Assembly: GCA_009908735.1 (NCBI GenBank)
Contig: JAAAOR010000028.1
Coordinates: 1-5,949 of the forward strand
Reading direction: 5' to 3'
Source: Spirochaetota bacterium
GTDB taxonomy: Bacteria > Spirochaetota > Spirochaetia > DSM-27196 > PWMO01
Length of the DNA: 5,949 nt
Below the pieces are notes generated by a model that had not been told where the DNA came from, made no database searches, and was given only the letters and a program-made list of their open reading frames with translations. Positions 1-5,522 of this stretch are shown piece by piece. The position numbers and the translations under genes are program-made. Within the stretch, counting starts at the first letter, position 1, and each line of letters starts with the position of its first letter.

Positions 1-34
1 CTCGACGGGTTGGCCTGATCGTGTGTCGGCCTGG

Positions 35-50
35 GCTGCGCGTGCGCGGC
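35..50. other. Short GC hairpin upstream of the SDR-like gene
   Basis: GCTGCG pairs with CGCGGC (one G-T wobble) around a CGTG loop. It ends just before the -35 at 54 and could terminate a gene lying beyond the left edge. In this GC-rich sequence a stem this short may be chance. Nothing else is seen in bases 1-53. Confidence 0.25.
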
Positions 51-53
51 GCG

Positions 54-82
54 TTGACCCGTCCTACCGGCGGTGCTACTAT
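54..82 (+). promoter_or_regulatory. Predicted sigma70-like promoter of the SDR-like gene
   Basis: TTGACC (54-59) and TACTAT (77-82) are separated by 17 bases. The -10 hexamer ends eight bases before ATG 91, so the transcript should start at or within a base or two of the start codon, and the in-frame GTG at 73 would not be in the mRNA. The -35 matches consensus at 5 of 6 positions, the -10 at 4 of 6. Confidence 0.55.
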
Positions 83-90
83 GGCGGGTC

Positions 91-738
91 ATGGGCAAAC
101 GGCTTCTTATCGCCGGCAGGAACTCGAAGCTCATCGATGAGCTCGTGCGTGAGGCACGTGCGGCCGGCTATGAGGTAATTGCGACTCTCGACGAGCAGGC
201 CGAGGATCGCACCGATTACGAGGGGCAGTTGCGCTGGGTGCGCTGGCGGAGGCGGTCTCCGCTTTCGGCGCGGACGGTGGTGCTGCAGGCAGCCGGTGTG
301 GGCCCCGGCTTCGACGAGGCGCTGGTCATCCAAAGCCCTAACGCCGCGCGGGAGCCGCTCCACGAGCTTCAGTCCGCCGTCCTCGAGCAGGCGGTCGACG
401 GCTCGATGAAAGGACCCCTTTTCATGCTGCGCGAGCTCATCACGCACTTCCAGAAGCGGGGCGGCGGTTCGATCGGCCTTGTGCTCTATCAGCCTGACGG
501 AGAGGTGACCTCTCCTCTCGATGCCTGTACCGCGGGCGGTTTCCAGGGGGTTGCCGGCGGGCTTTTCACCTATTACCGAAACGAGCCGATCACGCTGCGC
601 GGGTTCTCAGCCACCGAGGCCCAGCCGGCGGAGTTTGCTGCCTACATCATCGGGATTCTCGCCGAGGGCAAGGGTGAAGGCAAGTGGAGCCGGTTTTCCG
701 CCCGGGGCGGCATCTTTTCACGGGCTCGCTCGCGTTGA
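91..738 (+). CDS. Degenerate short-chain dehydrogenase/reductase-like protein
   Basis: This 215-residue protein probably keeps the Rossmann fold of the SDR superfamily but may not be an active enzyme. Seen: a beta-alpha start (KRLLIAGRNSKLIDELV, residues 3-19) where SDRs carry the TGxxxGxG dinucleotide loop; an AAGVG stretch (67-71) where SDRs have NAG; a GGGSIGLVLYQP strand (124-135) matching the GGGSIVNISS strand; and ACTAGGF (145-151) where the catalytic YxxxK should lie, so the Tyr and Lys appear lost. At 215 residues it is slightly shorter than the usual 240-250. ATG 91 is preferred over an in-frame GTG at 73, because the GTG lies inside the predicted promoter (-35 at 54-59, -10 at 77-82) and upstream of the expected transcript start. 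It precedes the transporter gene by 33 bases, but that gene has its own promoter-like sequence, so co-function is not implied. No substrate can be proposed; an unrelated Rossmann-like protein is the alternative. Confidence 0.68.
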   Translation: MGKRLLIAGRNSKLIDELVREARAAGYEVIATLDEQAEDRTDYEGQLRWVRWRRRSPLSARTVVLQAAGVGPGFDEALVIQSPNAAREPLHELQSAVLEQAVDGSMKGPLFMLRELITHFQKRGGGSIGLVLYQPDGEVTSPLDACTAGGFQGVAGGLFTYYRNEPITLRGFSATEAQPAEFAAYIIGILAEGKGEGKWSRFSARGGIFSRARSR

Positions 739-764
739 CCACGCGCGAATAGATCGGCTATTGT
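735..764 (+). promoter_or_regulatory. Predicted promoter of the SLC1-type transporter gene
   Basis: TTGACC (735-740) overlaps the stop codon of the upstream gene, and TATTGT (759-764) follows after 18 bases. The -10 ends seven bases before ATG 772 and the interval CGAGCCC has no Shine-Dalgarno sequence, again predicting a leaderless transcript. The same -35 hexamer precedes the upstream gene. Confidence 0.5.
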
Positions 765-771
765 CGAGCCC

Positions 772-2004
772 ATGAAAATATGGATGCGGCTTCTTGCCGG
801 TAGCATCATCGGCGTGCTGCTCGGAACCTACCTTCCCGAGAGCGGCGGCGATACCGCCCGCCTCTTCGCGAGCATTTCCGAGTACGTTGTGAGCATTGCG
901 CGCTATTTCCTGTTCCCGCTGGTATTCTTCGGCGTGATCATCGGGACCTCCGAGCTCACGGCCGAGCGCCGCCTGCTGCGTCTTTACGGGAAGACCATCG
1001 GGTTGCTTCTGGCCGCCACCGCGGTGAGTATCCTCATTGGGACCGGCGCTGTGCTTGCGGTCTCGCCGGGTCGCATCCCGCCCATCTTCCAGGAAGCTCC
1101 AGTGACCGACATTCCCGAGGTCGGTACCCTGCTCGAGCGCATTTTCCCCCGAAATCTCTTTGCCGCCTTCAGTCAGGGCGGTGATTTCCTGCTGCCGCTT
1201 CTCGCCCTCGGCATCTTCATCGGCCTCGCCTTGCACTACGACGAGTCGGCCGGCCAGAGCGTGAGCCAGTTTGTCGATTCGGCCTCTCGCGTGTTCTATC
1301 GTCTCAGCGCCTTCGTGGTCGAGATCCTCGGAATCGGAATGATCGCGGTGGCGGCGGCGATGGTCTTTGAAATTCGGGAAATCAACGATTTTCAGATATT
1401 CGCCTCGCTCATACTGACCGTCTCGGTCAGCGTGGGATTCATCGTGTTGGTGGTCTATCCGGTGATCATCTACTTTTTCGTAGACCGTGACAGTGCGCTG
1501 CCCTGGCTCTACGCCATGATCGCGCCGCTTCTCACGGGACTGTTCTCCGGGGACGTGTATTTCAGCTTGCCCACACTCGAGCGCGTCGGAAAGGAGAGTC
1601 TCGGCGTTCCGCGGCGCGCCGGGAGCGCCGTCTTTGCCCTCGCGGCGGTTTTCGGGAAAGCCGGGAGTGCCCTGGTGGCGGCGGCGAGCTTTATCTTGAT
1701 ACTTCGCTCTTACACGGCGCTGGAAATCACCTTGGCGCAGGTGCTGTGGGTGATGACGAGTACCTTTGGGGTCTCCTTCCTTCTCGGAGCCGTGCCGGGA
1801 TCGGCGGCAATTGTTGCGCTCGCGATGCTGTCGAATCTCTACGGTCGCGGGATGGAGGAGGTGTTCCTCATCCTCTGGCCCGCGGCGCCCATCCTGATCA
1901 GCCTTGGTGTTGCCCTCGATGTGGCGACCGCCGGCTTCGTGGCGCAGGTGGTCGCCTCCACCGAGAAGATTCGGCGACGAGTGGACCAGTACGATTTTGT
2001 CTGA
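772..2004 (+). CDS. Divergent dicarboxylate/amino acid:cation symporter (SLC1/DAACS family)
   Basis: A 410-residue inner-membrane protein with the length and hydrophobic layout of SLC1-type (GltP/GltT, Pfam SDF) secondary transporters, which import dicarboxylates or acidic and neutral amino acids with Na+ or H+. Seen: the TM2-like FLFPLVFFGVIIGTSEL (46-62); PRNLFAAFSQGGDFLLPLLALGIFIGLAL region (126-154, family pattern P-x-N-x-F); a hairpin-1-like FSGDVYFSLPTL (258-269); GVPRRAGSAVFAL (278-290); and a hairpin-2-like GAVPGSAAIVAL (339-350). The family-defining parts are altered. The TM7 NMDGT motif reads FGKAGS (294-299), and TM8 (about 375-394) lacks the usual Asp/Arg/Asn/Asp ligand set. Ion coupling or substrate must therefore differ from characterised members. 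ATG 772 has no Shine-Dalgarno sequence and sits 7 bases after a -10-like hexamer. The gene ends facing the gene at 2054-2734 across a hairpin. Family membership is fairly sure; substrate is unknown. Confidence 0.82.
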   Translation: MKIWMRLLAGSIIGVLLGTYLPESGGDTARLFASISEYVVSIARYFLFPLVFFGVIIGTSELTAERRLLRLYGKTIGLLLAATAVSILIGTGAVLAVSPGRIPPIFQEAPVTDIPEVGTLLERIFPRNLFAAFSQGGDFLLPLLALGIFIGLALHYDESAGQSVSQFVDSASRVFYRLSAFVVEILGIGMIAVAAAMVFEIREINDFQIFASLILTVSVSVGFIVLVVYPVIIYFFVDRDSALPWLYAMIAPLLTGLFSGDVYFSLPTLERVGKESLGVPRRAGSAVFALAAVFGKAGSALVAAASFILILRSYTALEITLAQVLWVMTSTFGVSFLLGAVPGSAAIVALAMLSNLYGRGMEEVFLILWPAAPILISLGVALDVATAGFVAQVVASTEKIRRRVDQYDFV

Positions 2005-2018
2005 GCCGACGGTAGTGG

Positions 2019-2042
2019 GCACGCGGGCGGCGGCCTGCGTGC
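2019..2042. terminator. Strong GC hairpin between convergent genes, probable bidirectional terminator
   Basis: GCACGCGGGC pairs with GCCTGCGTGC across a four-base GGCG loop: ten pairs including one G-T (G-U in RNA) wobble. It fills the 49-base gap between the convergent stop codons at 2004 and 2054. No T-run follows on either strand, so it is not a textbook intrinsic terminator; it may act with Rho or by blocking 3' exonucleases. Confidence 0.5.
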
Positions 2043-2053
2043 GCGGCGGCGCG

Positions 2054-2734
2054 CTACGGCGAGAGGCGAAGCTCGAGATTCGGGAGGATGATTGCCTCGT
2101 CGAAAAACTCTACCTCGTACTGCGTCCACAGGTTGTGGATGGGAAAGAATAGCCGCAGGTTGAGTCCGAAGCGCACGGTCTCGTTCAACCGATAGAGGAA
2201 CGACCCGGTGATCTCGGGTTGGAGGAAGCGGGCCTCGGAGAAGAAGTACTCGTAGAGTCCGTCGAGCTCGGATCCCTCGATCGGCTCGGCGGGCAAGCGC
2301 AGGACGACCGACGGTGAGGCCCCCGCGAGAATCGCGAACTCCTCGGACAGTCTCCACTCGTAGAGGTAGGGAATGCTAAGGATGAGGCCGATGCTGCCGG
2401 CGATGTTCCCCGCGGTGGTGCCGGTCTCGATCTGCGTCGGCACGGCTTTGTCCGACGGGGTCTCGAGGTACTCCTGCCAGTAGAAAAACAGCGTCGGGGC
2501 GAAGCGCACCCGGGGTGCGAACTCGAGGTCCACGCCGAAGCCGCCGGTAAAGTTGAGCGGGCTCACGTCGCTTCCCTGCACGGGCTCGCCGTCTGAGTCG
2601 GTGGTGTAGCCGTTTCCGATCCAGGCCTGCCCGAGGTGCAGATCGAGCTCGCCGACTTCGAGGGCGTTTGCGGCGCCGGCGGCCGAAAGCAGCAGGGCGA
2701 GGATCAACGCTGTGCGCGCGGTCGTGCGGCTCAT
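2054..2734 (-). CDS. Exported protein of unknown function, probable outer-membrane beta-barrel
   Basis: I do not recognise the family. The 226-residue product begins with a classical Sec signal peptide: Arg residues at 3 and 7, a hydrophobic core TALILALLLSAAGAA, and a likely signal peptidase I site after ANA (residue 24). The mature part alternates short amphipathic, aromatic-rich stretches separated by turns, for example GGFGVDLEFAP (64-74), VRFAPTLFFYWQEYL (76-90), IAGSIGLILSIPYLYEW, FAILAGASPSVVLRL, ITGSFLYRLNETVRFGLNLRLFFP and a final LPNLELRLSP. This resembles a small outer-membrane beta-barrel, although the C-terminus does not end in the usual aromatic residue. There is no Shine-Dalgarno sequence before ATG 2734; an extended -10 (2747-2755) lies just upstream, giving a very short or absent leader. 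It follows proS on the same strand after a 90-base gap and seems to be transcribed separately. A periplasmic protein is the alternative. Confidence 0.72.
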   Translation of the reverse strand: MSRTTARTALILALLLSAAGAANALEVGELDLHLGQAWIGNGYTTDSDGEPVQGSDVSPLNFTGGFGVDLEFAPRVRFAPTLFFYWQEYLETPSDKAVPTQIETGTTAGNIAGSIGLILSIPYLYEWRLSEEFAILAGASPSVVLRLPAEPIEGSELDGLYEYFFSEARFLQPEITGSFLYRLNETVRFGLNLRLFFPIHNLWTQYEVEFFDEAIILPNLELRLSP

Positions 2735-2746
2735 TCGGTGAGACTA

Positions 2747-2755
2747 ACTATAACA
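2747..2755 (-). promoter_or_regulatory. Extended -10 promoter element for the exported-protein gene
   Basis: On the minus strand this reads TGTTATAGT, an extended -10 (TGn plus TATAGT, 5 of 6 to consensus). No good -35 is present at 16-18 bases, as expected for extended -10 promoters. The transcript would begin about six bases before ATG 2734, where there is no Shine-Dalgarno sequence. Confidence 0.45.
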
Positions 2756-2824
2756 CGCTCGCGGACGCACCGCCATGTGTGACGGCGGTCGCCGGCGCCG
2801 GCCGCGCCCGTGTGGCAGTCGCGC
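2756..2824. other. GC-rich gap between proS and the downstream exported-protein gene
   Basis: Very GC-rich spacer containing a perfect 12-base palindrome, GCCGGCGCCGGC (2791-2802). It could contribute to proS transcript termination, but the palindrome has no loop by itself and no T-run follows, so I do not call a terminator. No small gene is visible. Confidence 0.3.
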
Positions 2825-4033
2825 TCAGTACGCCCGTGCAAACACGGCCACGTGCTTCGCGGGCTCGCCGCTGACAATACACCTTTTGCCGGCGGCCTCT
2901 TCTTCGTTTCCGGGGCGCAGCACGCGAATGGTCGCCTTGGTGTCCTCTTTGACCTTGAGCTCGGTTTCCTTCGTTCCCGACCAGGGGGCGACGGCAAATC
3001 CGCTCGTGGAGTTGAGAAACTCGCAGAACTCCTCGTAGTTGCCGTCGAACCGGCGGGTGTTTTCCTCGCGAAAGGCGCTTGCGCGCTCAAAGAGGTTGGA
3101 TTGAATGTTTGCGAGGAGGTCCCGGACAGCATCTGCAATACCGTCGATGGGTACGGGGGTCTTCTCGCCGGTGTCGCGTCGCACGAGCACGGCTTTGTTG
3201 TCTTCCATGTCGCGGGGGCCGCACTCGACGCGGATCGGCACGCCGTAGAGCTCCCACTGGGAGAACTTGTAGCCGGGGCTTGCCGTATCGTCGGCGTCGA
3301 GCTCTGTGCGGAACTCCGCCCGCAGCTTCTCGTGGATGCCGCGCGCGTACGCAATCACCTCATCCTTGTTCTTGTTTTTGAAGATCGGAATGACGACGGT
3401 TTCGATGGGCGCGAGTCTGGGGGGCACGACGAGACCGGAATCATCGGAATGCATCATGATGAGCGCACCGACCAGGCGCGTTGAGACGCCCCAGGAGGTT
3501 GCCCACACGTATTCGAGCTCTCCGGTCTGCGTCTGGTAAGTCACGTCGAAGGCCTTTGCGAAGTTCTGACCGAGAAAATGCGACGTGCCGGCTTGCAGGG
3601 CCCGCTTGTCCTGTACCATGGCCTCGATGGCGTAGGTGTTCACCGCCCCGGCAAACTTTTCCTGCTCGGTTTTCACGCCGGTGAGTACCGGCATGGCCAT
3701 CCACTCCTCAGCGAAGCGGCGGTAGACCTCGAGAATCTTGAGCGTTTCCTCCTGCGCCTCCTCGGCGGTGGCGTGGGCGGTGTGGCCCTCCTGCCAGAGG
3801 AACTCCATCGTCCTGAGGAAGAGGCGGGTACGCTTCTCCCAGCGCAGCACGTTGGCCCACTGGTTTATCAGAAGCGGAAGGTCGCGTTGCATGCGCTCCC
3901 ACAGGGCGTATCCGCGCGGGCGGATGACCATCGTGCCCTTCACGGGGCTGTAATCGGCGAGCTCCGCGTTGAGGACGACGTCAACGTACCAGTCTGAGTA
4001 GTTTTCCTGCCTCGGCGTTATCCGTTCTGCCAT
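2825..4033 (-). CDS. proS: Prolyl-tRNA synthetase, type 3 (archaeal-like), with an in-frame deletion in the catalytic core
   Basis: ProRS is a cytoplasmic class II synthetase that charges tRNA-Pro. Family features seen: the canonical start [39 protein letters not shown] (24-46); motif 2 [15 protein letters not shown] (64-78) followed by [26 protein letters not shown] (149-163); motif 3 around [14 protein letters not shown] (180-193); an anticodon-binding domain from about 207; and a ProRS-C domain ending ARAY with the usual terminal Tyr. The four zinc cysteines known from Thermus are not kept (one Cys, C385, remains near the end), as in other zinc-less members. Oddity: residue R50 is joined directly to DLPLLINQW. 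In full-length homologues (Thermus enzyme, 477 residues) about 76 residues lie between, including motif 1 and the RPTSE loop. At 402 residues the protein should not activate proline. ATG 4033 has a Shine-Dalgarno GAGG (4038-4041) and a strong promoter. It could be a true deletion, an assembly error, or a repurposed paralogue. Confidence 0.95.
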   Translation of the reverse strand: MAERITPRQENYSDWYVDVVLNAELADYSPVKGTMVIRPRGYALWERMQRDLPLLINQWANVLRWEKRTRLFLRTMEFLWQEGHTAHATAEEAQEETLKILEVYRRFAEEWMAMPVLTGVKTEQEKFAGAVNTYAIEAMVQDKRALQAGTSHFLGQNFAKAFDVTYQTQTGELEYVWATSWGVSTRLVGALIMMHSDDSGLVVPPRLAPIETVVIPIFKNKNKDEVIAYARGIHEKLRAEFRTELDADDTASPGYKFSQWELYGVPIRVECGPRDMEDNKAVLVRRDTGEKTPVPIDGIADAVRDLLANIQSNLFERASAFREENTRRFDGNYEEFCEFLNSTSGFAVAPWSGTKETELKVKEDTKATIRVLRPGNEEEAAGKRCIVSGEPAKHVAVFARAY

Positions 4034-4037
4034 GTAA

Positions 4038-4041
4038 CCTC
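4038..4041 (-). promoter_or_regulatory. Shine-Dalgarno site of proS
   Basis: GAGG on the minus strand, four bases from ATG 4033. With the promoter at 4064-4093 it gives a conventional leader of roughly 24 bases, unlike the leaderless-looking genes in this window. Confidence 0.5.
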
Positions 4042-4063
4042 GGGTCGGTGTGAAATGTTCGCT

Positions 4064-4093
4064 ATTCTAGGCAGGCCATTCCGGCCCTGTCAA
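4064..4093 (-). promoter_or_regulatory. Strong predicted sigma70-like promoter of proS
   Basis: On the minus strand TTGACA (4088-4093, perfect consensus) and TAGAAT (4064-4069, 5 of 6) are 18 bases apart. This is the best promoter match in the window, and it is intact despite the damaged coding sequence it serves. Confidence 0.65.
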
Positions 4094-4105
4094 CCTGAAG
4101 ATCGT

Positions 4106-4134
4106 TTGCCTACCCGCGGCGGTCGCAGTATCTT
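4106..4134 (+). promoter_or_regulatory. Predicted promoter of the DUF4864 gene
   Basis: TTGCCT (4106-4111) and TATCTT (4129-4134) with 17-base spacing; four of six matches in each. It lies back to back with the proS promoter, twelve bases apart at the -35 ends, and gives a leader of about 40 bases. Confidence 0.4.
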
Positions 4135-4164
4135 CGCTCGCGGAGCGCGTTGCGAGCGCGCGCT

Positions 4165-4172
4165 GGAGGAGG
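4165..4172 (+). promoter_or_regulatory. Shine-Dalgarno site deciding the DUF4864 start
   Basis: GGAGGAGG ends eight bases before ATG 4181. This selects 4181 over the upstream open frame back to 4055 and over the internal ATG at 4199, and leaves a complete signal peptide at the N-terminus. Confidence 0.75.
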
Positions 4173-4180
4173 TTCTTGCG

Positions 4181-4687
4181 ATGAAAAATCCCCGAGCTAT
4201 GTCACGACGCACGGGTTTGATCTTGGCCGCATTTCTTGTTCTTGCCGGTGGTGGAGGGTGGGCGCAATCCCTCGAGGAGCTCTCGGAGCAGAGCCCTGCG
4301 CCCGAGCTGAGCCCCGAGGAGGTTGTCCGTATCCAGATGGACGCCTTTCGAAATAACGACGAGGAGGATCGCGGTATAGCCATTGCCTTCCGCTTCGCCT
4401 CCCCGAGCAACAAACAGATGACCGGGCCGCTGCCGCGGTTTCGGATGATGATGAGGAACCCCCTCTACAGGCCGATGCTCAACGCCGATGGAATCGAGAT
4501 CGGGGTCGTCGATGTCAGGGAACGCGTGGCCCGCGTTGAGGTATCTACCGTCTCGCCGGAGGGTGAGCGCAGCTTCTACGCCTTCTTCCTCGGTAAGCAG
4601 CGTGGCGGCGAGTTTGCCGATTCGTGGATGACGGAGGCGGTTGAGGTCATTCCCGATGACGCCGTCGCCCCCGGCGGTAGCGTGTAA
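4181..4687 (+). CDS. Exported DUF4864-family protein
   Basis: A 168-residue secreted or periplasmic protein of unknown function. Seen: a basic N-terminus (MKNPRAMSRR), a hydrophobic core GLILAAFLVLAGGGG and a likely signal peptidase site after WA (residue 28). A short acidic, Pro-rich linker (30-45) follows, then a compact domain opening with LSPEEVVRIQMDAFRNND (43-60) and continuing GIAIAFRFASPSNKQMTGPL (65-84), RFRMMMRNPLYRPML and a final VEVSTVSPEG...FYAFFLGKQ strand pair. The order 'VVxxQxxAFxxND...AFxFASPxNKxxTGPxxRF' is what I remember of DUF4864, a fold of unassigned role found in bacteria and plants. The start at 4181 is set by a Shine-Dalgarno GGAGGAGG eight bases upstream; the open frame extends back to 4055 but without such support. 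The gene is divergent from proS and convergent with the DUF2259 gene. Nothing in the sequence gives its partner or substrate. Confidence 0.8.
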   Translation: MKNPRAMSRRTGLILAAFLVLAGGGGWAQSLEELSEQSPAPELSPEEVVRIQMDAFRNNDEEDRGIAIAFRFASPSNKQMTGPLPRFRMMMRNPLYRPMLNADGIEIGVVDVRERVARVEVSTVSPEGERSFYAFFLGKQRGGEFADSWMTEAVEVIPDDAVAPGGSV

Positions 4688-4693
4688 CCGACC

Positions 4694-4729
4694 GCTGCGG
4701 TCGCGCGCAGCCGGGGCGCGCGCGGCAGC
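4694..4729. terminator. GC hairpin between convergent DUF4864 and DUF2259 genes
   Basis: GCTGC (4694-4698) pairs with GCAGC (4725-4729), and CGCGCGC (4702-4708) with GCGCGCG (4718-4724); a three-base bulge interrupts the left arm and the loop is nine bases. It occupies the 53-base gap between facing stop codons and, like the hairpin at 2019-2042, has no T-run on either strand. Confidence 0.45.
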
Positions 4730-4740
4730 CGCATGCCGGC

Positions 4741-5436
4741 CTACGGATCGACCGCGGTGGTTTCCACCATGTAGCGAACCGTCTTTCCGGTCTCGTGGAG
4801 TGTTTCCTTCTGCACCACGAATACGAGCGATGCCTCGGTGGGGCCGAGGTAGATATGGCTGATGCGGTACTGGCTCACGCCCTCGCGGTAATAGTCGGGA
4901 AGACCGATGGTGCGCTCCCGCGTGGTACCGCCGTCGGAGGTCACGGCAAGCTCGATATGAAACGCGGCGCTCACATCCGTGTCGCCGCCGCGGCGTGATT
5001 GGATGAGCTCGACCTGATAGCGGTTACCGGTGTTGAAATCGCGGAAGTCTATGCTGGACTTTGGCTCCTCGCCGTCGACGAGCAGGTATACGATGCGGCC
5101 GGGCCGCAGGTGATTTATTCCGTAGCGCTCAACGAGCCCTGCGCTCTCGCCGAGCAAAGTGTAGAACGCACCACTTCCGTCCATTCCCGGTGAGAGCTCG
5201 GTGTCGTAGCGTCCCCGCCGTACCCCATCGTTCTCGAACACGTTTCGTGCTACATCGACCGCGTAGAGCTCGGCGAAGGGGGTTGAGGCCTCCGAGTCGA
5301 TCCCGTACTGGGCGAACATGAACGACTCTGCGTTCTCGGAGAAACCGAGGTTCACGAAGCTCGCAACGTCACCGGCGCACAGGTAGCTCGAGGTTACGAG
5401 CAGTAGGGCTATGAGTGTGAGTGCGCGTCTGTGCAT
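4741..5436 (-). CDS. Predicted secreted protein, DUF2259 family
   Basis: A 231-residue exported protein of unknown function that I match to DUF2259, a family I associate with spirochaetes. Seen: signal peptide MHRRALTLIALLLVTSSYLC, then the diagnostic start of the mature protein GDVASFVNLGFSENAESFMF (22-41) followed by AQYGIDSEASTPFAELYAVDV. The middle contains GVRRGRYD (71-78), GSGAFYTLLGESAGLVERYGI (about 87-107) and RPGRIVYLLVDGE (111-123); the C-terminal half is beta-rich and ends in LVFVVQKETLHETGKTVRYMVETT. Cys20 lies near the cleavage site, but Leu at -1 makes it a poor lipobox, so signal peptidase I processing is more likely. ATG 5436 is chosen over an out-of-frame ATG at 5443 because Shine-Dalgarno GGGAGG (5445-5450) is eight bases from the former and one base from the latter. 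The gene is divergent from the membrane gene at 5523. Confidence 0.85.
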   Translation of the reverse strand: MHRRALTLIALLLVTSSYLCAGDVASFVNLGFSENAESFMFAQYGIDSEASTPFAELYAVDVARNVFENDGVRRGRYDTELSPGMDGSGAFYTLLGESAGLVERYGINHLRPGRIVYLLVDGEEPKSSIDFRDFNTGNRYQVELIQSRRGGDTDVSAAFHIELAVTSDGGTTRERTIGLPDYYREGVSQYRISHIYLGPTEASLVFVVQKETLHETGKTVRYMVETTAVDP

Positions 5437-5444
5437 CAGCCATG

Positions 5445-5450
5445 CCTCCC
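5445..5450 (-). promoter_or_regulatory. Shine-Dalgarno site deciding the DUF2259 start
   Basis: GGGAGG on the minus strand, eight bases from ATG 5436. Another ATG at 5443 is out of frame and only one base from this site, so it is not expected to be used. Confidence 0.7.
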
Positions 5451-5480
5451 TTCTCTAAGAGTATCGAACAATACGCGCCG

Positions 5481-5490
5481 CACTATAGTG
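5481..5490. promoter_or_regulatory. Perfect 10-base palindrome in a divergent promoter region
   Basis: CACTATAGTG is its own reverse complement and lies in the 86-base gap between the divergent DUF2259 and membrane-protein genes. It offers a TATAGT -10-like hexamer on each strand and could serve as the DUF2259 promoter core (about 45 bases from that ATG) or as an operator. No clear -35 accompanies it on either strand. Confidence 0.25.
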
Positions 5491-5509
5491 TTTTTCGCGG
5501 TGCCTTCGT

Positions 5510-5515
5510 TATACT
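5510..5515 (+). promoter_or_regulatory. -10 element of the membrane-protein gene
   Basis: TATACT (5 of 6 to consensus) ends seven bases before ATG 5523, with GTCGCCC between and no Shine-Dalgarno sequence. The -35 region is weak. The spacing matches that at the genes starting at 91 and 772. Confidence 0.45.
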
Positions 5516-5522
5516 GTCGCCC

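Noticed and set aside
73..90. GTG at 73 as the start of the SDR-like gene
   Set aside because: It falls between the -35 and -10 elements, upstream of the predicted transcript start; the extra residues MLLWRV add no known SDR element.
718..2022. A 434-codon minus-strand open frame covering the whole transporter gene
   Set aside because: Its product is rich in Asp, Glu, His, Arg and Gly with no domain or hydrophobic pattern, while the plus strand encodes a coherent SLC1-like membrane protein. It is a GC-driven shadow.
2034..2053. Possible dispersed repeat shared with bases 34-53 (GTGCGCGGCG in both)
   Set aside because: The match is short and made almost only of G and C in GC-rich spacer DNA, so chance similarity is more likely than a repeat family.
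2810..3484. Plus-strand open frame of 224 codons antisense to proS
   Set aside because: It lies fully within the unmistakable proS sequence on the other strand and shows no family pattern or ribosome site.
3884..3890. Frameshift or premature stop as the cause of the short proS
   Set aside because: The frame is continuous through the junction, with recognisable family sequence directly on both sides; only an in-frame block is missing.
5443..5445. ATG at 5443 as start of a leader peptide or alternative DUF2259 start
   Set aside because: It is out of frame with the gene and only one base from the Shine-Dalgarno site, too close for initiation.
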